Shown: positions 1 through 5,559 of the stretch, in pieces
How positions within the stretch are numbered: position 1 is the stretch's first letter
How the letters are laid out: the number at the start of each line of letters is the position of its first letter
Source: Tenericutes bacterium 4572_104
GTDB taxonomy: Bacteria > Bacillota_I > Bacilli_A > Izemoplasmatales > UBA5603
DNA length: 5,680 bases
Direction of reading: 5' to 3'
NCBI GenBank assembly: GCA_002084435.1
Contig: NBLG01000043.1
Span: 1 to 5,680, forward strand
Made by a program: the position numbers and the translations under genes
Notes under the pieces: generated by a model
Database searches by the model: none
Told to the model about the DNA's origin: nothing
The model's input: the letters and a program-made list of their open reading frames with translations, nothing else

Positions 1-68
1 TATCAATGAAGTTAATGGTAATGCCAGGTTGGCGTAGCTTTTCAGAATTATTCTTTTAAGATTTAGTT

Positions 69-84
69 TTGATTTTGAAATCAA
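69..84. repeat. Perfect 7-bp inverted repeat, 2-nt centre
   Basis: TTGATTT (69-75) and AAATCAA (78-84) are perfect reverse complements around TG. The right arm shares two bases with the next hairpin (83-103), so the two structures would be mutually exclusive. It lies just upstream of the possible promoter of the toxin-antitoxin remnant, so it could be an old autoregulatory operator, or simply AT-rich chance symmetry. Nothing else in positions 1-163 is assignable. Two frames are open from the left edge, one to a stop at 35-37 (INEVNGNARLA) and one to a stop at 57-59, but neither tail is recognisable. Confidence 0.35.
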
Positions 85-103
85 GTTCCCTTTTTAGGAA
101 CTT
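83..103 (+). terminator. Possible terminator-like hairpin of an upstream gene
   Basis: AAGTTCC (83-89) pairs perfectly with GGAACTT (97-103) around a 7-nt T-rich loop. The sequence after it (TTGTGTTG) is only moderately T-rich, so it is a poor Rho-independent terminator by itself. It could end a gene lying left of the window, or form an operator with the overlapping repeat at 69-84. Confidence 0.35.
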
Positions 104-107
104 TGTG

Positions 108-137
108 TTGACTTTATTTTTTTTACTATTACATTAT
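108..137 (+). promoter_or_regulatory. Candidate sigma-70-type promoter for the higBA remnant
   Basis: TTGACT at 108-113 matches five of six bases of the -35 consensus. Candidate -10 boxes are TACATT (130-135, 16-bp spacing) and CATTAT (132-137, 18-bp spacing), each matching four of six. The segment is very T-rich and lies 27-56 bases before the toxin start at 164. The call rests on consensus matching alone, and promoters in FCB-group bacteria may differ from it. Confidence 0.35.
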
Positions 138-163
138 TATAACACAATAATGGATTACAGCGA

Positions 164-446
164 ATGACCATAGTTTCTAGACGAACCATTTATAAATACA
201 TAAAGAAAAATAGTAGTTGTAAAGAGCAATTATTGTCTTGGTACCATGAGGTTCTAAAATGTGAATGGAATTCTCCTCAGGATATAAGGATAGATATCCT
301 GAGGCTTCTTTTCTTGGTGATAATATTGTTATTTTTAATATCAAGGTAATGGATTTAGACTTGTCGTTAAGGTTGTATACAAAAATAGAAATGTTTTTGT
401 AAGGTGGATTTGAACTCATGCCGAGTATGACAAGAAGAGTTTTTAG
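164..446 (+). pseudogene. higB: HigB-type toxin (RelE/ParE-fold mRNA interferase), frameshifted pseudogene
   Basis: Intact HigB toxins cleave mRNA at the ribosome and are held inactive by HigA. Residues 1-44 from the ATG at 164 read like a HigB N-terminus, with a VSRRTI start, then LLSWYHEV and CEWNSPQDIR. The matching frame then slips: one base is missing after 295 and a second near 345-346 (probably a G lost from GGG). Repairing both restores YPEASFLGDNIVIFNIK, NGFRLVVKVVYKNRN and VRWI-THAEYDKKSF. A third lesion, TGA at 411-413 in place of the expected GGA (Gly of IGTHAEYD), adds a stop. The repaired protein would have 94 residues and end at TAG 444-446, a normal length. As it stands, the frame from 164 ends at 349 with a spurious hydrophobic tail. 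Three independent lesions point to decay rather than sequencing error. The truncated antitoxin follows 33 bases downstream. Confidence 0.85.
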
Positions 447-467
447 TAGCGATGGTTTAGTGTTTGC

Positions 468-474
468 GGAGGAG
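468..474 (+). promoter_or_regulatory. Ribosome binding site fixing the higA start at 480
   Basis: GGAGGAG lies five bases before the ATG at 480. A second in-frame ATG at 492 would be 17 bases away, so 480 is the better start. The site is intact although the gene is damaged. Confidence 0.7.
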
Positions 475-479
475 CGAAA

Positions 480-752
480 ATGTGTAAAGTTATGAAAAGT
501 GAAGAGCAATATGATCTTTATCTGGATGAGATAGAGGCATTGATTGAGCTTGAGTCTGAGCAGGGTAGTAAGGAACAGGAAAAATTAGAATTATTAACGC
601 TGCTAATTAAAGATTATGAAGAGCGTCACTATAAATTTGAATATCCTGATCCTATTGAAGCTATTAAGTTCAGAATGGAACAGCAGGGGCTGAAACAAAA
701 AGATTTAGTGCAATATATTGGTTCTAAATTGATTAAACATTATACCCTTTAA
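480..752 (+). pseudogene. higA: HigA-type antitoxin, 3'-truncated (XRE-family HTH cut short)
   Basis: HigA antitoxins bind HigB and repress their own operon through a Cro/C1-type helix-turn-helix. The N-terminal half here (residues 7-52) is the acidic helical part (YDLYLDEIEALIELE...), followed by the family signature DPIEAIKFRMEQQGLKQKDLVQYIGSK at residues 57-83. In the family, GSK is followed by a recognition helix (typically KVSEVL...) and about 45 more residues ending in LGIPAEVL-like sequence. Here residue 83 (codon 726-728) is followed by seven unrelated residues and a stop at 750-752. No other frame downstream restores the lost part, so this is a deletion or rearrangement rather than a frameshift. 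The 90-residue product would lack the recognition helix. It might still fold at its N-terminus, but its toxin partner is also broken. Family assignment is confident; loss of function is inferred. Confidence 0.8.
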
Positions 753-766
753 AGGAAATGATTAAA
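730..766. repeat. 8-bp direct repeat flanking a 10-bp palindrome at the higA breakpoint
   Basis: TGATTAAA occurs at 730-737 and again at 759-766. Between them lies the perfect palindrome CCTTTAAAGG (746-755), which contains the stop of truncated higA. The first copy begins two bases after the last antitoxin codon that matches the family (726-728). This could be the footprint of a past insertion or deletion, or a regulatory palindrome for the gene at 813. Chance is possible in such AT-rich DNA. Confidence 0.45.
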
Positions 767-767
767 T

Positions 768-806
768 ATGGTTGACTGCAAACAGAAAGAAAAGCTAGAG
801 AAATGA
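768..806 (+). other. Possible 12-codon leader reading frame before the 813 gene
   Basis: An ATG at 768, with AAGGAA about 10 bases upstream, opens a 12-codon frame (MVDCKQKEKLEK) ending at TGA 804-806. It is in the same frame as the large gene that starts with GTG at 813, so the two are separated only by one stop and two codons. It may be a translated leader that feeds ribosomes to the weak GTG start, a former N-terminus cut off by a nonsense change, or noise. Confidence 0.25.
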
Positions 807-812
807 AATAAA

Positions 813-3317
813 GTGGTAATAAACCCGGCACATATAGAAGATGAAAAGATCAGAGAACGGTATCGGATTGTTCAGTTTGCACGTAAATCTGGAGTCAGTG
901 CTACGGCAAAAATGTTTAATACTTCACGGCAGAGAATCTATCGATTATTGAAGAAATTTGAGATGTCTGGTTTAGAAGGATTAGCTAATGCAACGAAAAA
1001 AAATTATCAATACGGCAATAAGATGTCTGTAGAGATTGAACAAAAAATTATTGATTTGAAAAAAAAAGACCCTTCTCTCTCTCCTCGGGAGATTAAAGAA
1101 ATTTTAAAAATACCCTACAGTATTAATACTATCCATAAAAAAATAAAGCAGAACGAGGTAGATAAATCAAGTTTGAAAAATCTGAGTTTGGATTTAAATG
1201 AGATTTCGCAGGAAATAAAACCACTTTCCCATTTTTTCCTTTCTATCGGCAAGGTGGATAACTTTCTTGAGCATGATTTTGCAGTACACGGCAAAATACC
1301 TCAATACATAATTGTTGCTATGGATTATAAAACTGGAGTAGTTTTTTCTTCATTTGCAAGCAGTAATATCGAACTCTATATAGCTGTATTTATTAAATAT
1401 CTTTATCATTTTCTAAACAAAACACATCGAAGGCAAAGGCAGCTGACATTTATCCCTTTGCGAAAGAAGATGTTAGCATCTTTTAAAGAAAAGGATTCAT
1501 TGTTAAGCAGATTGAAAGGTACTATTCATTTTAATATTGTTGAAACAAATGACAGGAATAGGGAAAGGATGAGAAAAAAGGCGAAGCAGGGAGTTGCTGC
1601 AATATTATCTCATATAAATTTTATTGCTGCCGATTTTCCTGATTTTTTATCCGGTTACTATTTTCTTAGTATGGCTGAAAATAAAAAACGGATCTTAACT
1701 TTACGATCTTTACATAGTTCCTTGCAATTTCCTCCCTTGCTTATTGATAGTATGCTTTCTTTTTTTGATACATCACAAAATAATGGTAAGATTGAATATC
1801 TTAAAATAGCTGAGCATTTTATTGAAGAAGTAATTAGACTCTTGTATGATGTGCTGCTAAGTGAGGATCTTCGCTGGGGCAACAAAATAAAGATCTGTCT
1901 TGCAGATACCATATTATTTTTGCTGAAGGATAAGCAGCAGCATCGTGATAAACTCATTGGAACCCTTTTGCAAAGGGGGAAAGCTTTGGAGTACATGGGT
2001 GATTATGAAGGGGCTTTGAAATCGTTACATCAGGCTGAAGAGTGTGATAACCGTTGTGAAGGGAAAAAATACAGCGGCGAAATTTTAGTGAGATATGGAA
2101 ATATATTTCGTGATCTTGGCAATTATGATAGATCAAGGAAATATTATCAGGAAGCTCTTTTCAGGTATCATAAAAAAAAGTGTATGTCATGCAAGGTTGA
2201 TGTATTGTTACTGATGGCTGACATGGATTTAAAGTTTTCTTTTTTTAAGAAAAGCATTGTAAAATTTCAGACCTGTAAAAGGTTGATAGCTTTGGGTGAA
2301 TTATCTAAACGGGATTTGAGAATTTATATCGGACTGTCTGTTGCTTATCTAAGTCAGGGAAATCAGCTTCAATCATCAAAATATTTTGAACAGGCAGAAG
2401 CTCTTGCTAGTAAAAAAGGAGATAATCAGGCTTTTATTAAAGCTTTTGCCAGTTATGGAAACATGATTTATTATGCAGAAGAGGATACCTTTTTAAAATA
2501 CCTTGACGATTTTGTTGCCTATGGAGAACAATCACGGGATCCCAGAGTTAAAATTGCGGTATTTGAAAAACTTGGTCTTTATAATCTTTTTAAGGAGAGG
2601 TTTACAGCTGCTGAAGAGTTTTTTAAAAAAGGACTTATTCTGGCCCAGGAGGGGGATAACTTTTATACAGCAGCTGAGCTTTATAGCCATCTAGGTAAGT
2701 GTAACGCATATCTGGAAAGGGTGAATGATGCTCGGAATTATGTTAATCAGAGTTTGAAATTGTTTGAAAAATTAAAGTTAAAGAAAAAAATACTAGAACA
2801 GCACATTATTCTGGGAAGTCTCTATTTTATTAATGATGATATTTCCAAGGCCTTTGAATGTATTCATCGTGCGATGGATTTATCTGAAAAATATGGTGAT
2901 CTTAAAACTAAAAGTCATTGTTATGTTAATCTTGGTGCAATTTATTATCGTATGGAAGAGTATGAAAAGGGGATTTATTATTGTCGAAAACAAATAGCAA
3001 TTACTCAAAAATCTAATAATATTAAAGGGTTATGTGTTGCTTATAATAATATTGCTGAATCTTATTTAAAGCAGGGGCGAATCAAAGGTGCCTTGCAAAA
3101 TAGTACAAAAGCAGTTCGTTATGCTGAAATGATAAAATCAAGTTATTATCTCTGCCGCCTTCTTAATACATTAGCGGAAGTTTATATGAAGCAGAATAGG
3201 GGCGTTTTAGCTGAAAAAACAGCAAGAAAAGCTTTGAAATTTGCTCAAGAAATAGATGATAAAACGGCAGCTTTTTTAATTCAAAATACGCTAAAGGAAA
3301 TATTGGAACATTTATAA
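813..3317 (+). CDS. Transposase-derived double-HTH / degenerate integrase-core protein with eleven TPR repeats
   Basis: This is probably a cytoplasmic DNA-binding regulator; the function is inferred. Residues 15-57 form a helix-turn-helix (FARKSGVSATAKMF, then SRQRIYRLLKKFEMSGLEGL), and 71-112 a second one (EIEQKIIDLKKKDPSLSPREIKEIL...INTIHKKIK). This order and spacing are those of IS481-type transposases. Residues 146-265 resemble the rve/RNase H core (YIIVAMDYKTGVVFSSFASSNIELY), but the TDNG(S/T)EF motif of the second catalytic Asp is replaced by about 211-224 (LTFIPLRKKMLASF), and no clear DDE triad remains. Residues 266-380 are helical and unassigned. Residues 381-820 hold eleven TPRs with a period near 40. 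Cysteines 411, 415, 457 and 460 lie at the ends of repeats 1 and 2. No signal peptide or membrane segment is seen. The GTG start is chosen because a stop lies at 804-806 and the next in-frame ATG (residue 34) would cut the first HTH; its ribosome site is weak. The frame is long and undamaged, unlike the toxin-antitoxin remnant before it. No flanking terminal repeats of an insertion sequence were found. Confidence 0.9.
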   Translation: MVINPAHIEDEKIRERYRIVQFARKSGVSATAKMFNTSRQRIYRLLKKFEMSGLEGLANATKKNYQYGNKMSVEIEQKIIDLKKKDPSLSPREIKEILKIPYSINTIHKKIKQNEVDKSSLKNLSLDLNEISQEIKPLSHFFLSIGKVDNFLEHDFAVHGKIPQYIIVAMDYKTGVVFSSFASSNIELYIAVFIKYLYHFLNKTHRRQRQLTFIPLRKKMLASFKEKDSLLSRLKGTIHFNIVETNDRNRERMRKKAKQGVAAILSHINFIAADFPDFLSGYYFLSMAENKKRILTLRSLHSSLQFPPLLIDSMLSFFDTSQNNGKIEYLKIAEHFIEEVIRLLYDVLLSEDLRWGNKIKICLADTILFLLKDKQQHRDKLIGTLLQRGKALEYMGDYEGALKSLHQAEECDNRCEGKKYSGEILVRYGNIFRDLGNYDRSRKYYQEALFRYHKKKCMSCKVDVLLLMADMDLKFSFFKKSIVKFQTCKRLIALGELSKRDLRIYIGLSVAYLSQGNQLQSSKYFEQAEALASKKGDNQAFIKAFASYGNMIYYAEEDTFLKYLDDFVAYGEQSRDPRVKIAVFEKLGLYNLFKERFTAAEEFFKKGLILAQEGDNFYTAAELYSHLGKCNAYLERVNDARNYVNQSLKLFEKLKLKKKILEQHIILGSLYFINDDISKAFECIHRAMDLSEKYGDLKTKSHCYVNLGAIYYRMEEYEKGIYYCRKQIAITQKSNNIKGLCVAYNNIAESYLKQGRIKGALQNSTKAVRYAEMIKSSYYLCRLLNTLAEVYMKQNRGVLAEKTARKALKFAQEIDDKTAAFLIQNTLKEILEHL

Positions 3318-3455
3318 CTTTCATATCATCTGAACTTTTTCTTGTTAGGCAGGGATGTTGATTATGATTCTTTATTTCTTGGTTTATGTAATTATTGTAT
3401 GAAAATCATAAAAAGTGTTTTATGCCTGAAATGTTGCGTTTTGTTGTTTATTTGC

Positions 3456-3474
3456 AATTTTCATTTTGAAAATT
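3456..3474. repeat. Perfect 8-bp AT-rich inverted repeat
   Basis: AATTTTCA (3456-3463) and TGAAAATT (3467-3474) are exact reverse complements around TTT, and ATTTTTG follows. It could act as a weak terminator for the gene ending at 3317, although the stem has only two G-C pairs. It could also be a protein-binding palindrome. Confidence 0.4.
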
Positions 3475-3493
3475 ATTTTTGTTGTATTATCCT
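3466..3493 (+). promoter_or_regulatory. Weak promoter candidate for the secreted protein gene
   Basis: TTGAAA (3466-3471, five of six to the -35 consensus) and TATCCT (3488-3493, four of six) are separated by 16 bases. An alternative is TTGTTG (3479-3484) with TATAAC (3499-3504), but its 14-base spacing is too short. Either would give an untranslated leader of over 100 bases containing the dyad at 3499-3525. Confidence 0.25.
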
Positions 3494-3498
3494 ATCTT

Positions 3499-3525
3499 TA
3501 TAACAATACTTAGTACAATGTTATA
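3499..3525. promoter_or_regulatory. 27-bp interrupted dyad, candidate operator
   Basis: TATAACA (3499-3505) pairs with TGTTATA (3519-3525). Inside it, TACT (3507-3510) pairs with AGTA (3512-3515), so both symmetries share nearly the same centre (3511-3512). A nested, two-part dyad of this length is typical of sites for dimeric DNA-binding proteins, and it lies 105 bases upstream of the start at 3631. It could equally form an RNA hairpin in the leader. The binding protein is unknown; the adjacent HTH-TPR protein is one candidate. Confidence 0.4.
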
Positions 3526-3630
3526 GCAAAACTCTTAAGACCGTATGGGAAGATGATTAATGAATAACTGTAAGGTAATTATAAAACATTTTTATTATTG
3601 AAACATAAATATTGAGGAGAGGAAGGAACT

Positions 3631-5274
3631 ATGAAAAAGATGTTACAATTAGTTTTATTTGCTGTTTTGGCAGTAGCGACAATCTCTTATGCCGGAGTAA
3701 AAGTAAATGCTTTAGCAGAAAGTTTTGAAGGCGATACATTTCCCCCTGAAGGATGGAGTGGTGATTGGTTTAAATCAAATACATTTACTGTAAGTGGCGA
3801 CTACTGTGCTGGAACATACTATTATAGCGCTACAGCAAAAATGTTGGAAACACCAGTTATTAGTATAGAGGCTGGATCAGATATGAAGTTTGCCTGGAAA
3901 AACGCAAATTTTCTTAGTATACCTCCAAGTAAAAAGGAAAGGGGCAATGAGAAAATCGTAGGTCACGATTCTACCTATTTTGATATCTCAACAGATAATG
4001 GTGCTAATTGGACAAACCTGCATGTTCTGTCATCAGAAATAATCGAAATGGAATATTCATCTGTTAAGGTTGATCTTGCTTCATATGAAGGTCAGGATGT
4101 CAAATTTAGATGGAAATTTGTCTGTGATGGTGGGTATGAAGGTACCAGTGTTGGTCTTGATAATGTTTATATTGGTGTTGATAACGAAGCTCCTGAAGCT
4201 CAGGAAATTTATGGTAATGTTAGTTATGATGGACTGGACATGGAACTTGATATTGCTGTAATGGATCTTGCCGGGATGGAGGGTGATATTGTCGCAACAT
4301 ACAACCTTAACGGCAGTGACGAAGATGTTACATTGACCCTGTCTGAAAAAAATGGACGATTTAATCTGCACGGTTTAATTCCGGGACAGCCTGCTGGAAC
4401 TACAGGATCAATCACTATTCCACTAATTGATATCAAAGATAACAGCGGATCCGCTACCTACGATATTGAATGGAAAAATATGCCGGTTGTAATAGATGAA
4501 AGTTTTGAAGGAGATACTTATCCTGCTGAAGGGTGGGATATTACCAGATATAATGGTTATAGTTACTGGAATAGAGTAAAATCCGGTTCTGTGCTTGCTT
4601 ACGGAACTGTAGCTCAGGACGGAGAATACTTCCTGGAATTTGGTAATACTATGGCCAGAATTGAATCGTATCCAGTTGACCTTTCCGGCTACACAAGTTC
4701 AGAATTTAGTCTTTATATTTATAATGACAAAGAGATGATTAGCTGGATGGGAAATGACACACTTCAAGTACAGGTGCTTACACTTGATGATAAGTCTGAA
4801 TGGGTTAATGCAGGTGAGCGGATTTATAAATGGAATGGTAATGATGCTGAAGATAAACAGTGGGTTCAGTATAATGTAGATCTTAGTGATTTTGTAGGTG
4901 CAGGTAAACCTCTTGTTAAGGTTGGTGTGCTAGGAGAACAGGCTTATTATACACATATAGATAATTTTCAGTTAGTTGGACAGGGTAGTGGTATTGAAGA
5001 AACTATCGTGGAAGCTGCAGAGCTTTATCAGAATTATCCTAATCCGTTTAACCCAAGTACTTCTATCAGTTTCAAAAACACTACAGCTGGATATGTTAAA
5101 CTTTCTGTTTTTAACATTAAAGGTGAACTTGTAAGAACACTGATTAATGGCAATATGTCAGCAGCTGCTCATAAGATCAACTTTAATGCTTCAAATCTTA
5201 ATAGTGGTGTGTATTATTACACATTAGAAACACCTGCCGGATCTATGACTAAGAAAATGATTCTGGTTAAATAG
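3631..5274 (+). CDS. Secreted two-domain adhesin-like protein with type IX sorting tail
   Basis: This is probably an exported surface or extracellular protein; its ligand is unknown. Residues 1-21 are a signal peptide (two lysines, hydrophobic core, likely cleavage after SYA). Two domains of the choice-of-anchor-J / cleaved-adhesin type begin with nearly identical sequences, ESFEGDTFPPEGW at 30-42 and ESFEGDTYPAEGW at 290-302. They end with GLDNVYIG (175-182) and THIDNFQLVG (441-450). The first also contains GANWTNL (124-130), the usual strand-turn of that fold. Residues 184-283 form a beta-rich spacer, probably Ig-like. Residues 464-547 are the sorting tail: ELYQNYPNPFNPST, then LSVFNIKGELVRTL, and the SGVYYYTL...KKMILVK ending. 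Such tails direct outer-membrane passage by the type IX system in FCB bacteria; no secretion gene is in view. No protease catalytic domain is visible. The start is supported by AGGAGAGGAAGGA just upstream. A strong terminator follows. Confidence 0.92.
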   Translation: MKKMLQLVLFAVLAVATISYAGVKVNALAESFEGDTFPPEGWSGDWFKSNTFTVSGDYCAGTYYYSATAKMLETPVISIEAGSDMKFAWKNANFLSIPPSKKERGNEKIVGHDSTYFDISTDNGANWTNLHVLSSEIIEMEYSSVKVDLASYEGQDVKFRWKFVCDGGYEGTSVGLDNVYIGVDNEAPEAQEIYGNVSYDGLDMELDIAVMDLAGMEGDIVATYNLNGSDEDVTLTLSEKNGRFNLHGLIPGQPAGTTGSITIPLIDIKDNSGSATYDIEWKNMPVVIDESFEGDTYPAEGWDITRYNGYSYWNRVKSGSVLAYGTVAQDGEYFLEFGNTMARIESYPVDLSGYTSSEFSLYIYNDKEMISWMGNDTLQVQVLTLDDKSEWVNAGERIYKWNGNDAEDKQWVQYNVDLSDFVGAGKPLVKVGVLGEQAYYTHIDNFQLVGQGSGIEETIVEAAELYQNYPNPFNPSTSISFKNTTAGYVKLSVFNIKGELVRTLINGNMSAAAHKINFNASNLNSGVYYYTLETPAGSMTKKMILVK

Positions 5275-5297
5275 GAATATAGGTATTGCTAAAAGAT

Positions 5298-5333
5298 AAA
5301 GCCTGGTGAAAAAATATTTCATCAGGCTTTTTT
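5298..5333 (+). terminator. Strong Rho-independent terminator
   Basis: AAAGCCTGGTGAAA (5298-5311) pairs with TTTCATCAGGCTTT (5317-5330) over 14 positions with one G-U pair and a 5-nt loop. A run of six T follows (5328-5333). It starts 24 bases after the stop of the secreted protein gene. On the opposite strand the stem is followed by a T-rich stretch, so it may also stop the convergent HAD gene. Confidence 0.93.
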
Positions 5334-5389
5334 GTTTATGATCCTTTCAAAATATTTTACTGCCTGTTTGATGGTTGATCAGGGCTGGT

Positions 5390-5417
5390 TCAATTAGAAC
5401 AAAGTTAATCTAATTGA
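5390..5417. repeat. 9-bp inverted repeat in the convergent intergenic region
   Basis: TCAATTAGA (5390-5398) and TCTAATTGA (5409-5417) are exact reverse complements with a 10-base spacer. No run of T follows closely, so it is not a good terminator. Its function is unknown. The rest of 5334-5559 shows no gene. Confidence 0.45.
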
Positions 5418-5427
5418 GTTAAGGATG

Positions 5428-5450
5428 ACAAATTGACAACTTGTTTTTTT
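5428..5450 (+). terminator. Weak hairpin followed by seven T
   Basis: ACAAATT (5428-5434) pairs with AACTTGT (5438-5444) with one mismatch and a 3-nt loop, and a run of seven T ends at 5450. It has little G-C content and lies downstream of a far stronger terminator, so it is at best a backup. Confidence 0.2.
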
Positions 5451-5559
5451 AGTCATTAATACTCTACTCTTTTTATCCTTAGACAAGTCATATAGTCCAT
5501 TATATTCATTATCTAAGAATTTACATTAGAGAAATGTTAACTTCCTATAAATTCCCAAA

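Larger units (their letters stand above)
3318..3630. other. Intergenic region between the HTH-TPR gene and the secreted protein gene
   Basis: This stretch of 313 bases is strongly AT-rich and has no coding frame worth calling. It holds a loose inverted repeat, TTATGATT (3362-3369) with AATCATAA (3404-3411), an AT-rich hairpin (3456-3474), a promoter-like pair (3466-3493), a dyad (3499-3525), and the purine-rich ribosome binding site AGGAGAGGAAGGA (3615-3627) of the next gene. No GC-rich terminator follows the HTH-TPR gene, so some read-through into the next gene cannot be excluded. Confidence 0.7.

Noticed and set aside
1..59. 3' end of a gene entering from the left
   Set aside because: Two plus-strand frames are open from the edge for only 11-18 codons and neither gives a recognisable protein tail.
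293..349. Hydrophobic tail of the 164-349 frame (LRLLFLVIILLFLISR) as a membrane segment
   Set aside because: It is produced by reading HigB codons out of frame after the missing base at 295/296; the shifted frame gives conserved HigB sequence instead.
177..509. 110-residue minus-strand reading frame
   Set aside because: It lies antisense to the higB remnant, whose family match is clear, and it has no recognisable motif or ribosome site.
804..806. TGA read as an amino acid, as in SR1/Gracilibacteria
   Set aside because: Only this one site would need it, and repairing the toxin frame shows TGA 411-413 replacing a conserved Gly codon by a simple G-to-T change alongside two frameshifts, which fits decay. 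The rest of the window gives no evidence for recoding.
1658..2136. Minus-strand frames inside the HTH-TPR gene
   Set aside because: The plus-strand frame is 834 residues long with clear HTH and TPR repeats; these are shadows.
728..3540. A complete insertion sequence carrying the HTH-TPR gene
   Set aside because: I found no matching terminal inverted repeats or target duplications on both sides of 813-3317, and the core lacks a recognisable catalytic triad.
4070..4436. Short frames on both strands inside the secreted protein gene
   Set aside because: They lie within a continuous, domain-rich frame and have no independent support.
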